Positions 9,193 to 18,120 of a stretch of DNA of 43,457 nucleotides are shown piece by piece. The notes under the pieces were generated by a model that had not been told where the DNA came from, made no database searches, and was given only the letters and a program-made list of their open reading frames with translations. Numbering within the stretch: the stretch's first letter is position 1; each line of letters starts with the position of its first letter. The position numbers were made by a program, and so were the translations under genes. Source of the DNA: Deltaproteobacteria bacterium (GTDB lineage: Bacteria > Desulfobacterota > BSN033 > UBA1163); contig JAGVBT010000113.1 of assembly GCA_020059605.1 (NCBI GenBank), positions 1 through 43,457 of the forward strand, written 5' to 3'.

Positions 9193-9225
9193 CAATCCGC
9201 AATCTGCAATCCGAAATCCGCAATT
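9193..9225. repeat. Tandem AATCCGCAAT-type microrepeat between sdhA and sdhB
   Basis: The sdhA-sdhB gap contains successive near-copies of AATCCGCAAT and CTGCAATCCG. A related string lies near 35085-35100 after dinB. This looks like a dispersed intergenic microrepeat with no evident coding role. Confidence 0.4.
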
Positions 9226-9228
9226 TTC

Positions 9229-10953
9229 TCAATACACCCTTGCTTCCGGTTGAAACTTTGTGATCTTGACAGGCTTATATCTTATCTCCGGCCCCTTAGG
9301 AGTCGGGAAGGCAAGAGAATGTTTAAGGTAGTAACGGTCCGCTCTCTGGGGAAAATCTTCCCGCCAGTGGGCTCCCCTGCTCTCACGCCTCTGAAGGGCG
9401 CTCAGGAGGATCACTTCTGAAAGTTCAAGCTGATGGCCCAGTTCGATCGCCTCCACCAATTCATAATTAAAGGCCTTCCCATGGTCGGAAACCCTGACTT
9501 CTCCGTATCTTTCCTTAAGGGACCGAATCTCCTCTATCCCTTTCTTTAACCCCTCATCCTTCCGGAAGGCCGATCCGTATCTCATCATGACGGCTTGCAT
9601 CTCTTTTCGAATCGAACCGCTCTTCTCCCGGTCTTGTCGGCTCAACAACTCGCTGATTCTCGAATCCGCGTTTCTCAGCGATCCCTCCGAAAAAACTGGG
9701 TATTCCTCTCTCGAAAGATCTCTCTTCATCGCCAGTCCGCTCCGCCTGCCGAAGACAAGCAGGTCGAGCAGGGAGTTGCAGCCCAGGCGGTTGGCGCCAT
9801 GGACGGAAACACAGGCGCATTCCCCAGCCGCATACAAACCCTGGACGAGAGACCCTTTCTCGTCCACTAAGACTCTCCCATCCACATCGGTTGGAATGCC
9901 GCCCATGATGTAGTGGCAGGTGGGCTGGACCGGAATGGGTTCATAAACGGGATCAATGCCTAAGTAGATCCTGGCAAAGGAGGCGATCTCCCAGAGCCGT
10001 TCTTCAATCTTCTCCTCGCCAAGATGGGTCAGGTCAAGATGAACATAGTCCTTCCCAGCGATCCCTCTCTTTTCCCGAATTTCGGTGAGGATGGCTCTCG
10101 AAACAACATCCCTTGCTGCCAGGTCTTTCACCGTTGGAGCATAACGTTCCATGAATCGTTCGCCCAGCCGGTTCCTTAAAAGGCCTCCTTCGCCCCTGGC
10201 CGCCTCGCTCACCAGGATGCCCAGGGGATAAAGTCCGGTGGGATGAAACTGGATGAACTCCATATCTTCAAGCGGAAAACCTGCCTGGTAGACAAGGCTC
10301 ATCCCGTCCCCGGTCGATGCAAAGCCATTGGACGTCGTTTTGTAGATTCTTCCACATCCACCAGTTGCCAGCAAAACGGATTTTGCCTGAAGAAAACGGA
10401 TTTCACCTGTCGGAAGATCGTAGGCCACCACCCCCGCGCATCTTTTCCGGTCGAAGGCAAGCGAAAGTACATAATGCTCGGAGTAGAATTTCACCTGGTG
10501 GCGAAGGCACTGGTCGTAAAGGGTGTCGAGGACAACTCTCCCTGTCCGGTCTGCCGCATGGCAGGCCCTCTTGACAGGCCTCTTGCCATAATCCCGGGTA
10601 TGGCCGCCAAAGTTCCGCTGGGCGATCTTTCCCTCAGGAGTTCGGCTGAAGGGAACCCCCATGTGCTCCAGTTCATAGATCACCCGGGGCGCATCCCTGA
10701 CCATGATCTCGATCGCATCCTGATCACCGAGGTAGTCGCTTCCCTTGACCGTATCGAAGAGATGCCACTCCCAGCGATCTTCCTCCTCGTTGCCAAGGGC
10801 AGCCGTGATCCCTCCCTGAGCCGCGCCCGAATGGGACCGCGTGGGAAAAACCTTGCTCACCACGGCGACATCCGCCTGCCCAAGGCATTCCACGGCGGCA
10901 CGAAGCCCTGCGAGGCCGGCTCCGATGATGAGAATGTCATGTTTGATGTTCAT
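9229..10953 (-). CDS. sdhA: Succinate dehydrogenase/fumarate reductase flavoprotein subunit
   Basis: A 574-residue flavoprotein. It begins with the FAD dinucleotide fold ([16 protein letters not shown]) and has [10 protein letters not shown] around residue 41, where the family binds FAD covalently at the His. It also has [22 protein letters not shown] and the HPTGLYP active-site region. The C-terminal helical domain is present ([16 protein letters not shown]). The ATG overlaps the citrate synthase stop by four bases, so translation is probably coupled. With aconitase, citrate synthase and sdhB it forms a TCA operon. Confidence 0.95.
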   Translation of the reverse strand: MNIKHDILIIGAGLAGLRAAVECLGQADVAVVSKVFPTRSHSGAAQGGITAALGNEEEDRWEWHLFDTVKGSDYLGDQDAIEIMVRDAPRVIYELEHMGVPFSRTPEGKIAQRNFGGHTRDYGKRPVKRACHAADRTGRVVLDTLYDQCLRHQVKFYSEHYVLSLAFDRKRCAGVVAYDLPTGEIRFLQAKSVLLATGGCGRIYKTTSNGFASTGDGMSLVYQAGFPLEDMEFIQFHPTGLYPLGILVSEAARGEGGLLRNRLGERFMERYAPTVKDLAARDVVSRAILTEIREKRGIAGKDYVHLDLTHLGEEKIEERLWEIASFARIYLGIDPVYEPIPVQPTCHYIMGGIPTDVDGRVLVDEKGSLVQGLYAAGECACVSVHGANRLGCNSLLDLLVFGRRSGLAMKRDLSREEYPVFSEGSLRNADSRISELLSRQDREKSGSIRKEMQAVMMRYGSAFRKDEGLKKGIEEIRSLKERYGEVRVSDHGKAFNYELVEAIELGHQLELSEVILLSALQRRESRGAHWREDFPQRADRYYLKHSLAFPTPKGPEIRYKPVKITKFQPEARVY

Positions 10954-12125
10954 TCAGACCGCTCTTCGATCGGGACATATTCACAGGCCTGTGCGCCGCA
11001 ATAGGTCCCGACATAGTCGGCATCGGGCCGGTAGAGTTCGGGTTTGGGCTGGGCTTCGGCAAACTTCTCTTCGATGATATGCGCCGCCCAGCCCGAGATA
11101 CGCGACAGGGCGAAAACGGGGGTGAAAAGATCCTTCGGGATTCCCATCATGTGATAAACGGAGGCGCTGTAAAGATCGACATTGGCATAGATCTCTCTTC
11201 CTTTTCCCTTCCTGAACTCCTCCTTCGTCGCCCCCTCAATCGCCATGGTCAGTTCGCACCAGCGGGAATCTCCTGTCAGGCCGACCAACCGTTTGCACAT
11301 CTCCCGGAGGATCCCTGCACGTGGATCTTCGGTATGATAAACCGCATGACCCATCCCCATCACCTTCCCGCCTTTCCTGAGCCTTTCGGACACCCAGGAC
11401 TTCACACGTTGGACTTCTCCGATCTCGAGGAGCATTTTCATCACTTCACTGTTTGCTCCTCCGTGGAGCTCTCCGGAAAGGGCCCCGACCGCCGCGGCAA
11501 CAGCCGCGTACATATGCGCGTGTGTGGAGGCCACTTCCCTCCCTGCGAAGGTCGAGGCATTGAAAGAATGTTCGGCGTGGAGCATCAGGCAGAGATCAAA
11601 ATCCTTCGCCATGCCTGGATCAGGGATCGAATCCTTTAACATGTAAAGAAAGTTTCCCGCATGTGAAAGCCCGGGCACGGGAGGAGCAGGGGAGAGACCG
11701 TTCCGTATCCGGTCCCAGGCCGCCAGGACCGTTGGTAATTGGGCAATGAGCCCAATGGCCTTCCCCAGGTTGGCCTCCTTCGTCTCATCGTGCAAGCGGG
11801 GGTCGAAACTTCCCAGGACAGGAATGGCCGCTTGGAGCACATCCATCGGAGGCGCCGATTCGGGGAGCATCTTCATAAATTGAAAAATCGGCTCGGGGAC
11901 GCTTCTCTCGGAAGCCAGCGCTGACTTAAAGCTTCTCAACTCCTCTTGAGTGGGCAGGCGGTCGTGAAGAAGGAGGAAAGAGACTTCTTCGAAGGTGGAG
12001 GACCGGACAAGATCGATCACATTAAAGCCCCGGTAGATCAGCACCCCTTTCTCTCCATCCACATCGGAGATCCGGGTATCCGCAACTTTTATTCCCCTGA
12101 GTCCGATATTCTTTGCCTCGAGCAT
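10950..12125 (-). CDS. gltA: Citrate synthase (Si-type family)
   Basis: A 391-residue citrate synthase condensing acetyl-CoA with oxaloacetate; 2-methylcitrate synthase belongs to the same family and cannot be fully excluded. Recognisable elements include the N-terminal [21 protein letters not shown], the catalytic His region [22 protein letters not shown]-like [27 protein letters not shown], and the late Asp/Arg region [19 protein letters not shown] chose ATG at 12125 because a GGTGGGGGGA Shine-Dalgarno precedes it; the GTG at 12140 lies inside that site. Neighbouring aconitase and sdhAB favour the citrate role. Confidence 0.92.
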   Translation of the reverse strand: MLEAKNIGLRGIKVADTRISDVDGEKGVLIYRGFNVIDLVRSSTFEEVSFLLLHDRLPTQEELRSFKSALASERSVPEPIFQFMKMLPESAPPMDVLQAAIPVLGSFDPRLHDETKEANLGKAIGLIAQLPTVLAAWDRIRNGLSPAPPVPGLSHAGNFLYMLKDSIPDPGMAKDFDLCLMLHAEHSFNASTFAGREVASTHAHMYAAVAAAVGALSGELHGGANSEVMKMLLEIGEVQRVKSWVSERLRKGGKVMGMGHAVYHTEDPRAGILREMCKRLVGLTGDSRWCELTMAIEGATKEEFRKGKGREIYANVDLYSASVYHMMGIPKDLFTPVFALSRISGWAAHIIEEKFAEAQPKPELYRPDADYVGTYCGAQACEYVPIEERSE

Positions 12126-12227
12126 CTCTGTTCCCCCCACCTATGCGGTGGCTGGCTTAGCCCGCAGTGAAACTTGACACTGATTGAGTGGCAAAATTAA
12201 CTTCAGACACTTTAGTCACTTGAAACT

Positions 12228-14156
12228 TTAGGCACTCTTCCGGGTATAATTCAGTAATCCCCCGGCAAGCAGGATTTCCATCTCCCGGGGATTTAGTCCA
12301 TGGGAGACCTCGAAAGCCCTTCGCTGCGTCACGTTCCAGATGGTTAATCGTCCGTTCGTTTCCAGGCGGCTGCGGACCCTCTCGATCCTGAGCCGGTCTT
12401 CCTGCTGAATTCCATCAAACTCTTTCTCATCCTGAAAGGTCAGGGGAAGGATCCCAAAGTTGATCAAATTACTGCGATGAATGCGGGCATACGACTTTGC
12501 AATGACGGCCCGGATGCCGGCGAACATGGGAGCCAGAGCCGCATGTTCCCGGCTCGATCCCTGCCCGTAATTTTCGCCCCCGACCACGAACCCACCGCCC
12601 GACTCTTTGGCCTTTTTAAAAAAATCGGGGTCCAGTCTTTCAAAAAGGTGTTTTGAAATGGCGGGGATATTCGACCGCAGGGGAAGCACTCTTGCTCCCG
12701 CTGGAAGGATGTGGTCAGTCGTGATATGATCCCCCACTTTGAGAAGCACCGATCCTTCCATCACATCCTCCAGAGGGCCTCGTGTAGGCAGGGGTTTGAT
12801 ATTCGGCCCCCTCTCGATGGCGACATCTTCGGGATCCGGGGAGGGAGCAAGGATCAGGCTGTCATCGATGAAGAACCTCTTTGGCATGGGAATCCGGGGT
12901 GGCTTCATCCCCAGTGTTCTCGGATCGGTAATCACTCCTTCTAATGCGCAGGCGGACGCAACATACGGGCTGGCCAGGTAGACCTGGTCATCGGGCGTTC
13001 CGCTCCGGCCTTGGAAATTGCGGTTCATTGTCCGGATGGAAACCGCACCTGAGGGAGGCGCCTGCCCCATCCCGATGCAGGGACCGCAGGCCGACTCCAG
13101 AATGCGGGCGCCCGCACTGATGAGATCGGCCATCGCTCCGTTTCGGGCAATCATTTCAAAGACCTGTTTCGATCCGGGTGTGATGGTAAGGCTGACATCC
13201 GGATGAATCTTCTGCCCTTTCAGGATCTTCGCCACGCTCATCAGGTCCATATAGGAGGAGTTGTTGCAGCTGCCGATGCAGACCTGCCTGACCTCCCTGC
13301 CGGCAACCTCTCTCACCGGAACGACCCTGTCCGGGCTGGAGGGGTGAGCAATCAGGGGCTCCAGTTTACGAAGATCTATCTCAATCGCCTGATTATAACG
13401 GGCATCCGGACCGGCTTCGAGAGGCGCCCAGTCTTTCTCCCTTTCCTGGGCCTTTAAAAATTCGAGGGTTCGTTCATCGCTTGGAAAGAGCGTGGTCGTC
13501 GCTCCCAGCTCCGCTCCCAGGTTGGCGATCGTCGCCCTTTCCGGAATGGAGAGTGTCTTCACACCTGGCCCTCCGAATTCGAAAATCTTCCCCACGCCCC
13601 CCTTGACGGTCAAACGCCGGAGAAGCTCGAGGATGACATCCTTGGAGGAGACCCATGAACGAAGCCGCCCTTTCAACCTTACCAGGACGATCTCCGGCAT
13701 CTTCAGGTGGTAGGGCCCTCCTCCCATGGCGATGGCCACATCGAGGCCTCCTGCGCCGATGGCGATCATGCCCATGGCGCCTGCGTTGGGAGTATGGCTG
13801 TCGGAGCCGAGAAGCGTCTCTCCGGGCTTGGCAAACCGCTCCAGATGGACCTGGTGGCAGATGCCGTTGCCCGGCCTTGAAAAGAGGATCCCGTACTTTG
13901 CCGCAAAGGTCTGCAGAAACCGGTGATCGTCCGCATTCTCAAAACCTGTCTGGAGCATATTGTGATCGACATAGCTGACCGAGAGTTTCGTCTTCACCCT
14001 TGGAATCCCAAGCGCTTCGAACTGGAGATAGGCCATCGTTCCCGTTGCATCCTGTGTAAGCGTCTGGTCGATGGCAATGGCCGCTTGGCCGCCGGGTTCA
14101 AGGCTGCCGCTCACCAGATGAGACTCAAATATCTTCTGTACAAGGTTGTTGCCCAT
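12228..14156 (-). CDS. acnA: Aconitate hydratase
   Basis: A 642-residue aconitase catalysing citrate to isocitrate through a [4Fe-4S] cluster. The cluster ligands are visible in VCIGSCNNSSYMDL (one Cys) and ESACGPCIGMGQAP (two Cys). Other family motifs are DHNMLQTG, GSDSHTPNAGAMG and the swivel-domain segment GGENYGQGSSREHAAL. It is shorter than the roughly 900-residue E. coli AcnA, matching the compact bacterial/archaeal aconitase branch. It is first in the TCA operon. There is no Shine-Dalgarno before the ATG. A promoter ends seven bases upstream, suggesting a leaderless transcript. Confidence 0.93.
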   Translation of the reverse strand: MGNNLVQKIFESHLVSGSLEPGGQAAIAIDQTLTQDATGTMAYLQFEALGIPRVKTKLSVSYVDHNMLQTGFENADDHRFLQTFAAKYGILFSRPGNGICHQVHLERFAKPGETLLGSDSHTPNAGAMGMIAIGAGGLDVAIAMGGGPYHLKMPEIVLVRLKGRLRSWVSSKDVILELLRRLTVKGGVGKIFEFGGPGVKTLSIPERATIANLGAELGATTTLFPSDERTLEFLKAQEREKDWAPLEAGPDARYNQAIEIDLRKLEPLIAHPSSPDRVVPVREVAGREVRQVCIGSCNNSSYMDLMSVAKILKGQKIHPDVSLTITPGSKQVFEMIARNGAMADLISAGARILESACGPCIGMGQAPPSGAVSIRTMNRNFQGRSGTPDDQVYLASPYVASACALEGVITDPRTLGMKPPRIPMPKRFFIDDSLILAPSPDPEDVAIERGPNIKPLPTRGPLEDVMEGSVLLKVGDHITTDHILPAGARVLPLRSNIPAISKHLFERLDPDFFKKAKESGGGFVVGGENYGQGSSREHAALAPMFAGIRAVIAKSYARIHRSNLINFGILPLTFQDEKEFDGIQQEDRLRIERVRSRLETNGRLTIWNVTQRRAFEVSHGLNPREMEILLAGGLLNYTRKSA

Positions 14157-14163
14157 GGGTAAA

Positions 14164-14193
14164 ATGATAATGGATGCTTCTTCGCTTTGTCAA
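14164..14193 (-). promoter_or_regulatory. Sigma-70-type promoter of the aconitase/TCA operon
   Basis: On the minus strand TTGACA (14188-14193), an 18-base spacer and TATCAT (14164-14169) are followed after seven bases by the aconitase ATG. The predicted transcription start falls on or next to the start codon. There is no Shine-Dalgarno between, so leaderless translation is likely. Confidence 0.55.
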
Positions 14194-14310
14194 TCAAATC
14201 TCCCCTGTTTCAAAGGAGAGGCTTCCCATATCTCTTATTTTCAGAGGAAGAAGGATCGTGTTCAGTTCAGGTACTTAAAAAGGGGGGAACTGTTGGCAGG
14301 AGTGGCGTTT

Positions 14311-14757
14311 TCAGATTGTTTTTTTCTCTTTAAGGATTTTCAGAATTTTAAGGTCTTCGAGGTCCTTCGGCCTCCCGGCAGCTTCCTTCATGATAATGAT
14401 GTCGTCCAGAGAGGCATAATAAACCTTCTCGGTCCCAAAGGTTCCAGAAATCCGATTGTTCCATACCTGATCGAATGTGACTCCAGCAACAAAAGGATGA
14501 ATGTCTGTTTCGACAAGATACTGCCTGATGAGGACTTTATTGGTCAATAGATCTTCCAGGACAATGTCGGTTATGTCATAACCAAAATCACGGAGGGCAT
14601 CGAGGACACGACTTGCATTTTGAGGTTCAGGACGGATGAAAAGGTCAATATCGAGGGTCGCCCTTGCATAACCATGGGTGGGGAAAGCGGTTGCTCCGAT
14701 GATGACGAATTCAACCTTATGTGCGTTTAATGATTTCAAAAGGTCTTCGGTGTCCAT
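14311..14757 (-). CDS. Small nucleotidyltransferase-fold protein
   Basis: A 148-residue protein with a minimal nucleotidyltransferase fold. FVIIGATAFPTHGYARATLDIDLFIRPE resembles the GG/GA...T.DIDL core of the Pol-beta superfamily, with the metal-binding DxD near residue 37. The tail KEAAGRPKDLEDLKIL is typical of the AbiEii/DUF6036-like group. Such proteins often serve as the nucleotidyltransferase half of toxin-antitoxin pairs. Here it overlaps a 64-residue ORF upstream by 41 bases, a pair-like arrangement. Its substrate and toxicity are unknown. Confidence 0.75.
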   Translation of the reverse strand: MDTEDLLKSLNAHKVEFVIIGATAFPTHGYARATLDIDLFIRPEPQNASRVLDALRDFGYDITDIVLEDLLTNKVLIRQYLVETDIHPFVAGVTFDQVWNNRISGTFGTEKVYYASLDDIIIMKEAAGRPKDLEDLKILKILKEKKTI

Positions 14758-14911
14758 GGTCGATCATTTGCTTTAGCATTTCCCTTGACTTTTCTCTCAT
14801 CATCTTGAGCCGCTCTTCGAACGTCAACGAGGAAAGGTAGTCGAGTTCAAACTCCAGCTCCTGTTCCTCATCGTGAACCGTCAGTTTAAGGACCCTTTCT
14901 TTTTTCGTCAT
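14717..14911 (-). CDS. Small charged protein paired with the nucleotidyltransferase
   Basis: A 64-residue hypothetical protein rich in Glu, Lys and Arg. It has a predicted beta segment (RVLKLTVHDEEQELEFELDY) and a helix (FEERLKMMREKSREMLK). The gene overlaps the nucleotidyltransferase gene by 41 bases in another frame. Small ORFs of this sort commonly precede nucleotidyltransferases and may encode the partner or antitoxin, but I do not recognise a family. No Shine-Dalgarno is visible; a promoter ends seven bases before the ATG. Confidence 0.6.
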   Translation of the reverse strand: MTKKERVLKLTVHDEEQELEFELDYLSSLTFEERLKMMREKSREMLKQMIDHGHRRPFEIIKRT

Positions 14912-14918
14912 GAACCCA

Positions 14919-14947
14919 ATTTTACCAGTTTAAAAGAAGAATGGCAA
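14919..14947 (-). promoter_or_regulatory. Promoter of the nucleotidyltransferase pair
   Basis: On the minus strand TTGCCA (14942-14947), a 17-base spacer and TAAAAT (14919-14924) lie seven bases before the ATG at 14911. There is no ribosome-binding site between, so a leaderless mRNA is predicted. Confidence 0.5.
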
Positions 14948-15311
14948 TTGAATTAAAATGGCAGAAGTCTTTTCCCAACGTTGTCACATCGCACACTGCC
15001 TCGCACCAGAAAGGCATTCACCGATTCACATAAGTTAACCATCCGAGAAGGCGTTGAATGGGCAAGGACCGCGCAGTCCGATTGGGATATCACTCAATGG
15101 AAAGATTTGCGGGGAATCCATGATTTCTATCGAGCGTTGGCGTGGCGTTTCTGTGTATTTCTCCACCCCACCAAAGGGATCGGCTGGATTAAATCTCGCT
15201 ATCTCGCCATGGTGAAATTTTCTACGTCCTTAAAGAAAAGGGGGAGTTCTGTTTTCTTCAATCTTCAGGATTTGAACTTCCGTCGTATTTCTGGTAGATT
15301 AATGAAAGGAG
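14948..15311. other. Intergenic stretch without a supported gene
   Basis: I see no convincing gene here. An open frame at 14981-15358 on the plus strand has no Shine-Dalgarno, no recognisable family and runs into the nitroreductase gene. The 3' end holds the first copy of a 28-base direct repeat (15274-15301). That copy contains a promoter-like TTGAAC, a 17-base spacer and TAGATT. Confidence 0.4.
15274..15301 (+). repeat. Direct repeat, copy 1, before the SagB-like gene
   Basis: This 28-base stretch matches 16096-16123 at 25 of 28 positions, including an identical 17-base core starting GTATTTCTGG. Weaker similarity extends about 14 bases further left. The two copies flank the nitroreductase gene. 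Copy 1, with the two bases before it, contains a promoter-like arrangement (15272-15277 and 15295-15300). Confidence 0.6.
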
Positions 15312-16067
15312 ATGGACAAAGACCTATTAAGACAGTTCAGGTTTTTTCTCAAAGATAGTGTGCGGAAGAGAGTCGACTTTTCGCAGACCGATCAGAACAG
15401 GGGGATCGATCCCCCTCCTGTCGAAAAGCCGTATCCGGCCGATGCGTTGCGAATCGACCTGGTGAAGCCCGGTGATTGGGAAAAAATTCCCGGGATGGAT
15501 CTTGCCACAGCCATCACGAACCGCCAGAGCCGTCGAATGTATACAAAAGAGTCTCTTGGGTTGGAAGAGGTCTCTTTCCTCCTCTGGGCAACCCAGGGAG
15601 TCCGGGGAGAGGTTGCCTACGGACATGCCTATCGCACCGTACCCTCAGCAGGTTGTCGCCATGCCCTTGAAACGTATCTGGCGGTGCTCCATGTCGAAGG
15701 GCTTGATGCCGGAGTCTATCGTTATCTGCCGCTCTCGCACCAGTTGCTCTTTGAGTTTTCAGAGAAAAATCTTTCGAGTCGGATCGTCGAGGCGGCATTC
15801 GGCCAGCCCTACCCGGGAAATGCGGCATTGACATTCATCTGGACAGCCATTCCTTACCGGATGGAGTGGCGTTATGGGATGGCAGCCCACAGGGTCATCG
15901 CCATTGACGCAGGCCATGTCTGCCAGAACCTCTATCTCGCCTGCGAGGCCATCGGGGCAGGAACCTGCGCCATTGCCGCCTACGACCAGGAAGCATTGGA
16001 CGGGCTGCTCCGGGTCGATGGAGAGGAGGAGTTTACCGTTTATATGGCCTCAGTGGGCAAGGTCTAA
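15312..16067 (+). CDS. SagB-type nitroreductase-family dehydrogenase
   Basis: A 251-residue FMN-dependent nitroreductase of the SagB/ThcOx type. Motifs are TNRQSRRMYTKESLGLEEVSFLLWATQGVRG (FMN-contacting Arg cluster near residue 75), RTVPSAGCRHALETYLAVLHVEGLDAGVYRY, and the C-terminal AGHVCQNLYLACEAIGAGTCAI. SagB enzymes oxidise azoline heterocycles in modified peptides, but many stand-alone members have unknown substrates. No YcaO, precursor peptide or other maturase is visible nearby. GGAG lies immediately against the ATG and an upstream in-frame stop (15303-15305) fixes the start. The gene sits between two 28-base direct repeats. Confidence 0.85.
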   Translation: MDKDLLRQFRFFLKDSVRKRVDFSQTDQNRGIDPPPVEKPYPADALRIDLVKPGDWEKIPGMDLATAITNRQSRRMYTKESLGLEEVSFLLWATQGVRGEVAYGHAYRTVPSAGCRHALETYLAVLHVEGLDAGVYRYLPLSHQLLFEFSEKNLSSRIVEAAFGQPYPGNAALTFIWTAIPYRMEWRYGMAAHRVIAIDAGHVCQNLYLACEAIGAGTCAIAAYDQEALDGLLRVDGEEEFTVYMASVGKV

Positions 16068-16095
16068 GATGGAGACACCCGAATCTTTAATCATT

Positions 16096-16123
16096 GGACT
16101 TCAGTTGTATTTCTGGTAGATTA
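16096..16123 (+). repeat. Direct repeat, copy 2, after the SagB-like gene
   Basis: Second copy of the 28-base repeat, with three mismatches to 15274-15301. It lies 28 bases after the nitroreductase stop. No gene follows it directly; the next 270 bases have no supported ORF. Confidence 0.6.
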
Positions 16124-16394
16124 GCCACCAATGAGGTATGGATCTATGTTCATCCACCGATGTTGAGACGACACCGCAGGCCGGGATACGCCTGCGTGCC
16201 GAAACAACGGACAAGGAGGATGAGATTTCTGAAAGGAAAAAATAAGTAATAGAATTCATCAACGTCCCATGGTCTCCACAGTCTTCCGGATGAATTCAAC
16301 ATACTGATCAATCCAAAACATCCGGACATGAACAGAGTGGTTATTCCGAGTGTCGAAAGCTATATGTTTGATAGACGCTTGCTTCGAAAATAAA

Positions 16395-16550
16395 CCCTGT
16401 TAGAAATTCCAGCGGGGCAATCGCCGCGCAAGCGCTGTCGCAGCGGGTTAAACCCCGCCGGAATTATTTTAAAACCTAACCCTGCTTCAGCCGCCGGCCC
16501 ACGAGGGCCTCTGGCCCGGAGGGAGCAGCGGGGCATTATTTCTAACGGGG
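16395..16550. repeat. Putative MITE-like element upstream of fumC
   Basis: A 156-base stretch bounded by inverted ends: CCCTGTTAGAAAT (16395-16407) and ATTTCTAACGGGG (16538-16550) pair at 12 of 13 positions. AGCGGGGCA occurs just inside both ends in the same orientation, and the middle holds a hairpin, GCGGG/CCCGC, around 16443-16458. There is no ORF inside. It could be a miniature transposable element or a dispersed palindromic repeat. The remainder of the 549-base gap from 16068 to 16616 shows no gene. Confidence 0.5.
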
Positions 16551-16616
16551 TAAAGGAATTCCCCTCTTCTCCGTCAGATGAACTAGTGAGAATTAGCTAC
16601 AAGAAGGGAGTCGAAT

Positions 16617-18038
16617 ATGGTTAGCTCAAATCAAAAATATAGAATAGAAAAAGACTCCATGGGCCCAGTCAGGGTCCAGAAAGAGGCTTACTATGGCGCT
16701 CAAACCCAGAGGGCGGTTGAGAATTTTCCCGTGAGCGGATACCGGTTCGGAAGGGAACTGATCCATGCCCTCGGCCTCATCAAATATGCCTCGGCCAGGG
16801 CGAACTCAGAGCTGGGCCTCCTTGAAAAGAGATTGGCCAGGGTGATTGAGAAGGGTTCTGATGAAGTCATGCAGGGAAGATGGGATGAACAATTTGTAAT
16901 CGATATTTTTCAAACCGGCTCCGGGACTTCAACTCACATGAATGCCAATGAGGTGATCGCCAACCGGGCGAATGAAATCTTGGGTGGCAAAAAAGGAATC
17001 TACCGGCCTGTTCATCCCAACGACCATGTTAATTTATGTCAATCCAGTAACGACATTTTCCCTTCCGCCATCCACATTGCCTCGGTAACCCTTCTGCAAG
17101 AGAAACTCCTGCCTGCCTTGAGAAATCTCAATCAGGCGCTCAAGACCAAGTCGAAGGAGTTCCACCCCATCCTTAAAATCGGCAGAACCCATCTCCAGGA
17201 TGCCCTTCCGATTCGATTGGGTCAGGAATTTGAGGGATATGCGCAGCAGGTGAGATTCGGCATCCATAGAATTGAGAATGCCTTAGGCTCTCTTTATGAA
17301 CTTCCTCTCGGTGGAACGGCTGTTGGAACAGGAGCTAATACCCACCCGCGGTTTGCAAGAAAAGCCATCTCCATAATCAACAAAACGATACGAGGACGTT
17401 TCCGTAAGGCGGCCTGCCACTTTGAAGCCCAGGGGGCCCGGGATGCCTCGGTAGAAATGAGCGGGGCGTTGAAAACCGTCGCGGTCAGCCTTATGAAAAT
17501 CGCCAATGACATCCGCTGGCTGGGCTCGGGGCCCCGTTGCGGAATCGGGGAGATTCACCTTCCGGAGACTCAACCCGGCTCTTCCATGATGCCCGGAAAG
17601 GTCAACCCGGTTATTCCCGAATCCACGATCCAGATGTGCGCCCAGGTGATCGGAAATGATTTGGCCATTACGCTTGGGGGCCTCGGCGGCTCTTTTGAGC
17701 TTAATGCGATGATGCCTCTGATCGCACATAATCTCCTGGAATCGATCCGGCTCCTTGCCAATGGAGCCGACAATTTTAATATAAGATGCGTCAGGGGATT
17801 GAAGGCAGACCGGGAACGATGCGAAGAGATGATAGAAAAAAGCCTGGCGCTGGTCACGGCCCTGGCCCCAAAAATCGGATACGATGAGGCAGCCCGCATT
17901 GCGAGAAAGGCCTACCGGGAGAACAAGACGATCCGGAAGGCGATGGAAGAGGAGGGCCTTTTTTCTAAGGATGAGTTAAGTCATTTTCTGAACCCTCGTT
18001 CCATGATCGCACCGGCAAAGAAGATGAAATGGGGATGA
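16617..18038 (+). CDS. fumC: Fumarate hydratase, class II
   Basis: A 473-residue fumarase of the aspartase/fumarase superfamily, interconverting fumarate and malate without an iron-sulfur cluster. Diagnostic segments are YYGAQTQRAVENFP, FQTGSGTSTHMNANEVIANRA, QSSNDIFPSAIHIA, GRTHLQDALPIRLGQE and the signature GSSMMPGKVNPVIPES. Some class II members are aspartases; the neighbouring TCA genes favour fumarase. AGAAGGGAG precedes the ATG. It reads away from the TCA block and completes a citrate, succinate, fumarate, malate set of enzymes within 10 kb. Confidence 0.9.
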   Translation: MVSSNQKYRIEKDSMGPVRVQKEAYYGAQTQRAVENFPVSGYRFGRELIHALGLIKYASARANSELGLLEKRLARVIEKGSDEVMQGRWDEQFVIDIFQTGSGTSTHMNANEVIANRANEILGGKKGIYRPVHPNDHVNLCQSSNDIFPSAIHIASVTLLQEKLLPALRNLNQALKTKSKEFHPILKIGRTHLQDALPIRLGQEFEGYAQQVRFGIHRIENALGSLYELPLGGTAVGTGANTHPRFARKAISIINKTIRGRFRKAACHFEAQGARDASVEMSGALKTVAVSLMKIANDIRWLGSGPRCGIGEIHLPETQPGSSMMPGKVNPVIPESTIQMCAQVIGNDLAITLGGLGGSFELNAMMPLIAHNLLESIRLLANGADNFNIRCVRGLKADRERCEEMIEKSLALVTALAPKIGYDEAARIARKAYRENKTIRKAMEEEGLFSKDELSHFLNPRSMIAPAKKMKWG

Positions 18039-18120
18039 AGCGATCATGGTGGCTTGACAATACAATGCCGGATGATCACCTTTGGGTAAGGGATGATATA
18101 AAAAAAGGAGGTATATCATT

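Noticed and set aside
14981..15358. 125-codon plus-strand ORF before the SagB-like gene
   Set aside because: No family resemblance and no ribosome-binding site, and it overlaps the well-supported nitroreductase gene in another frame.
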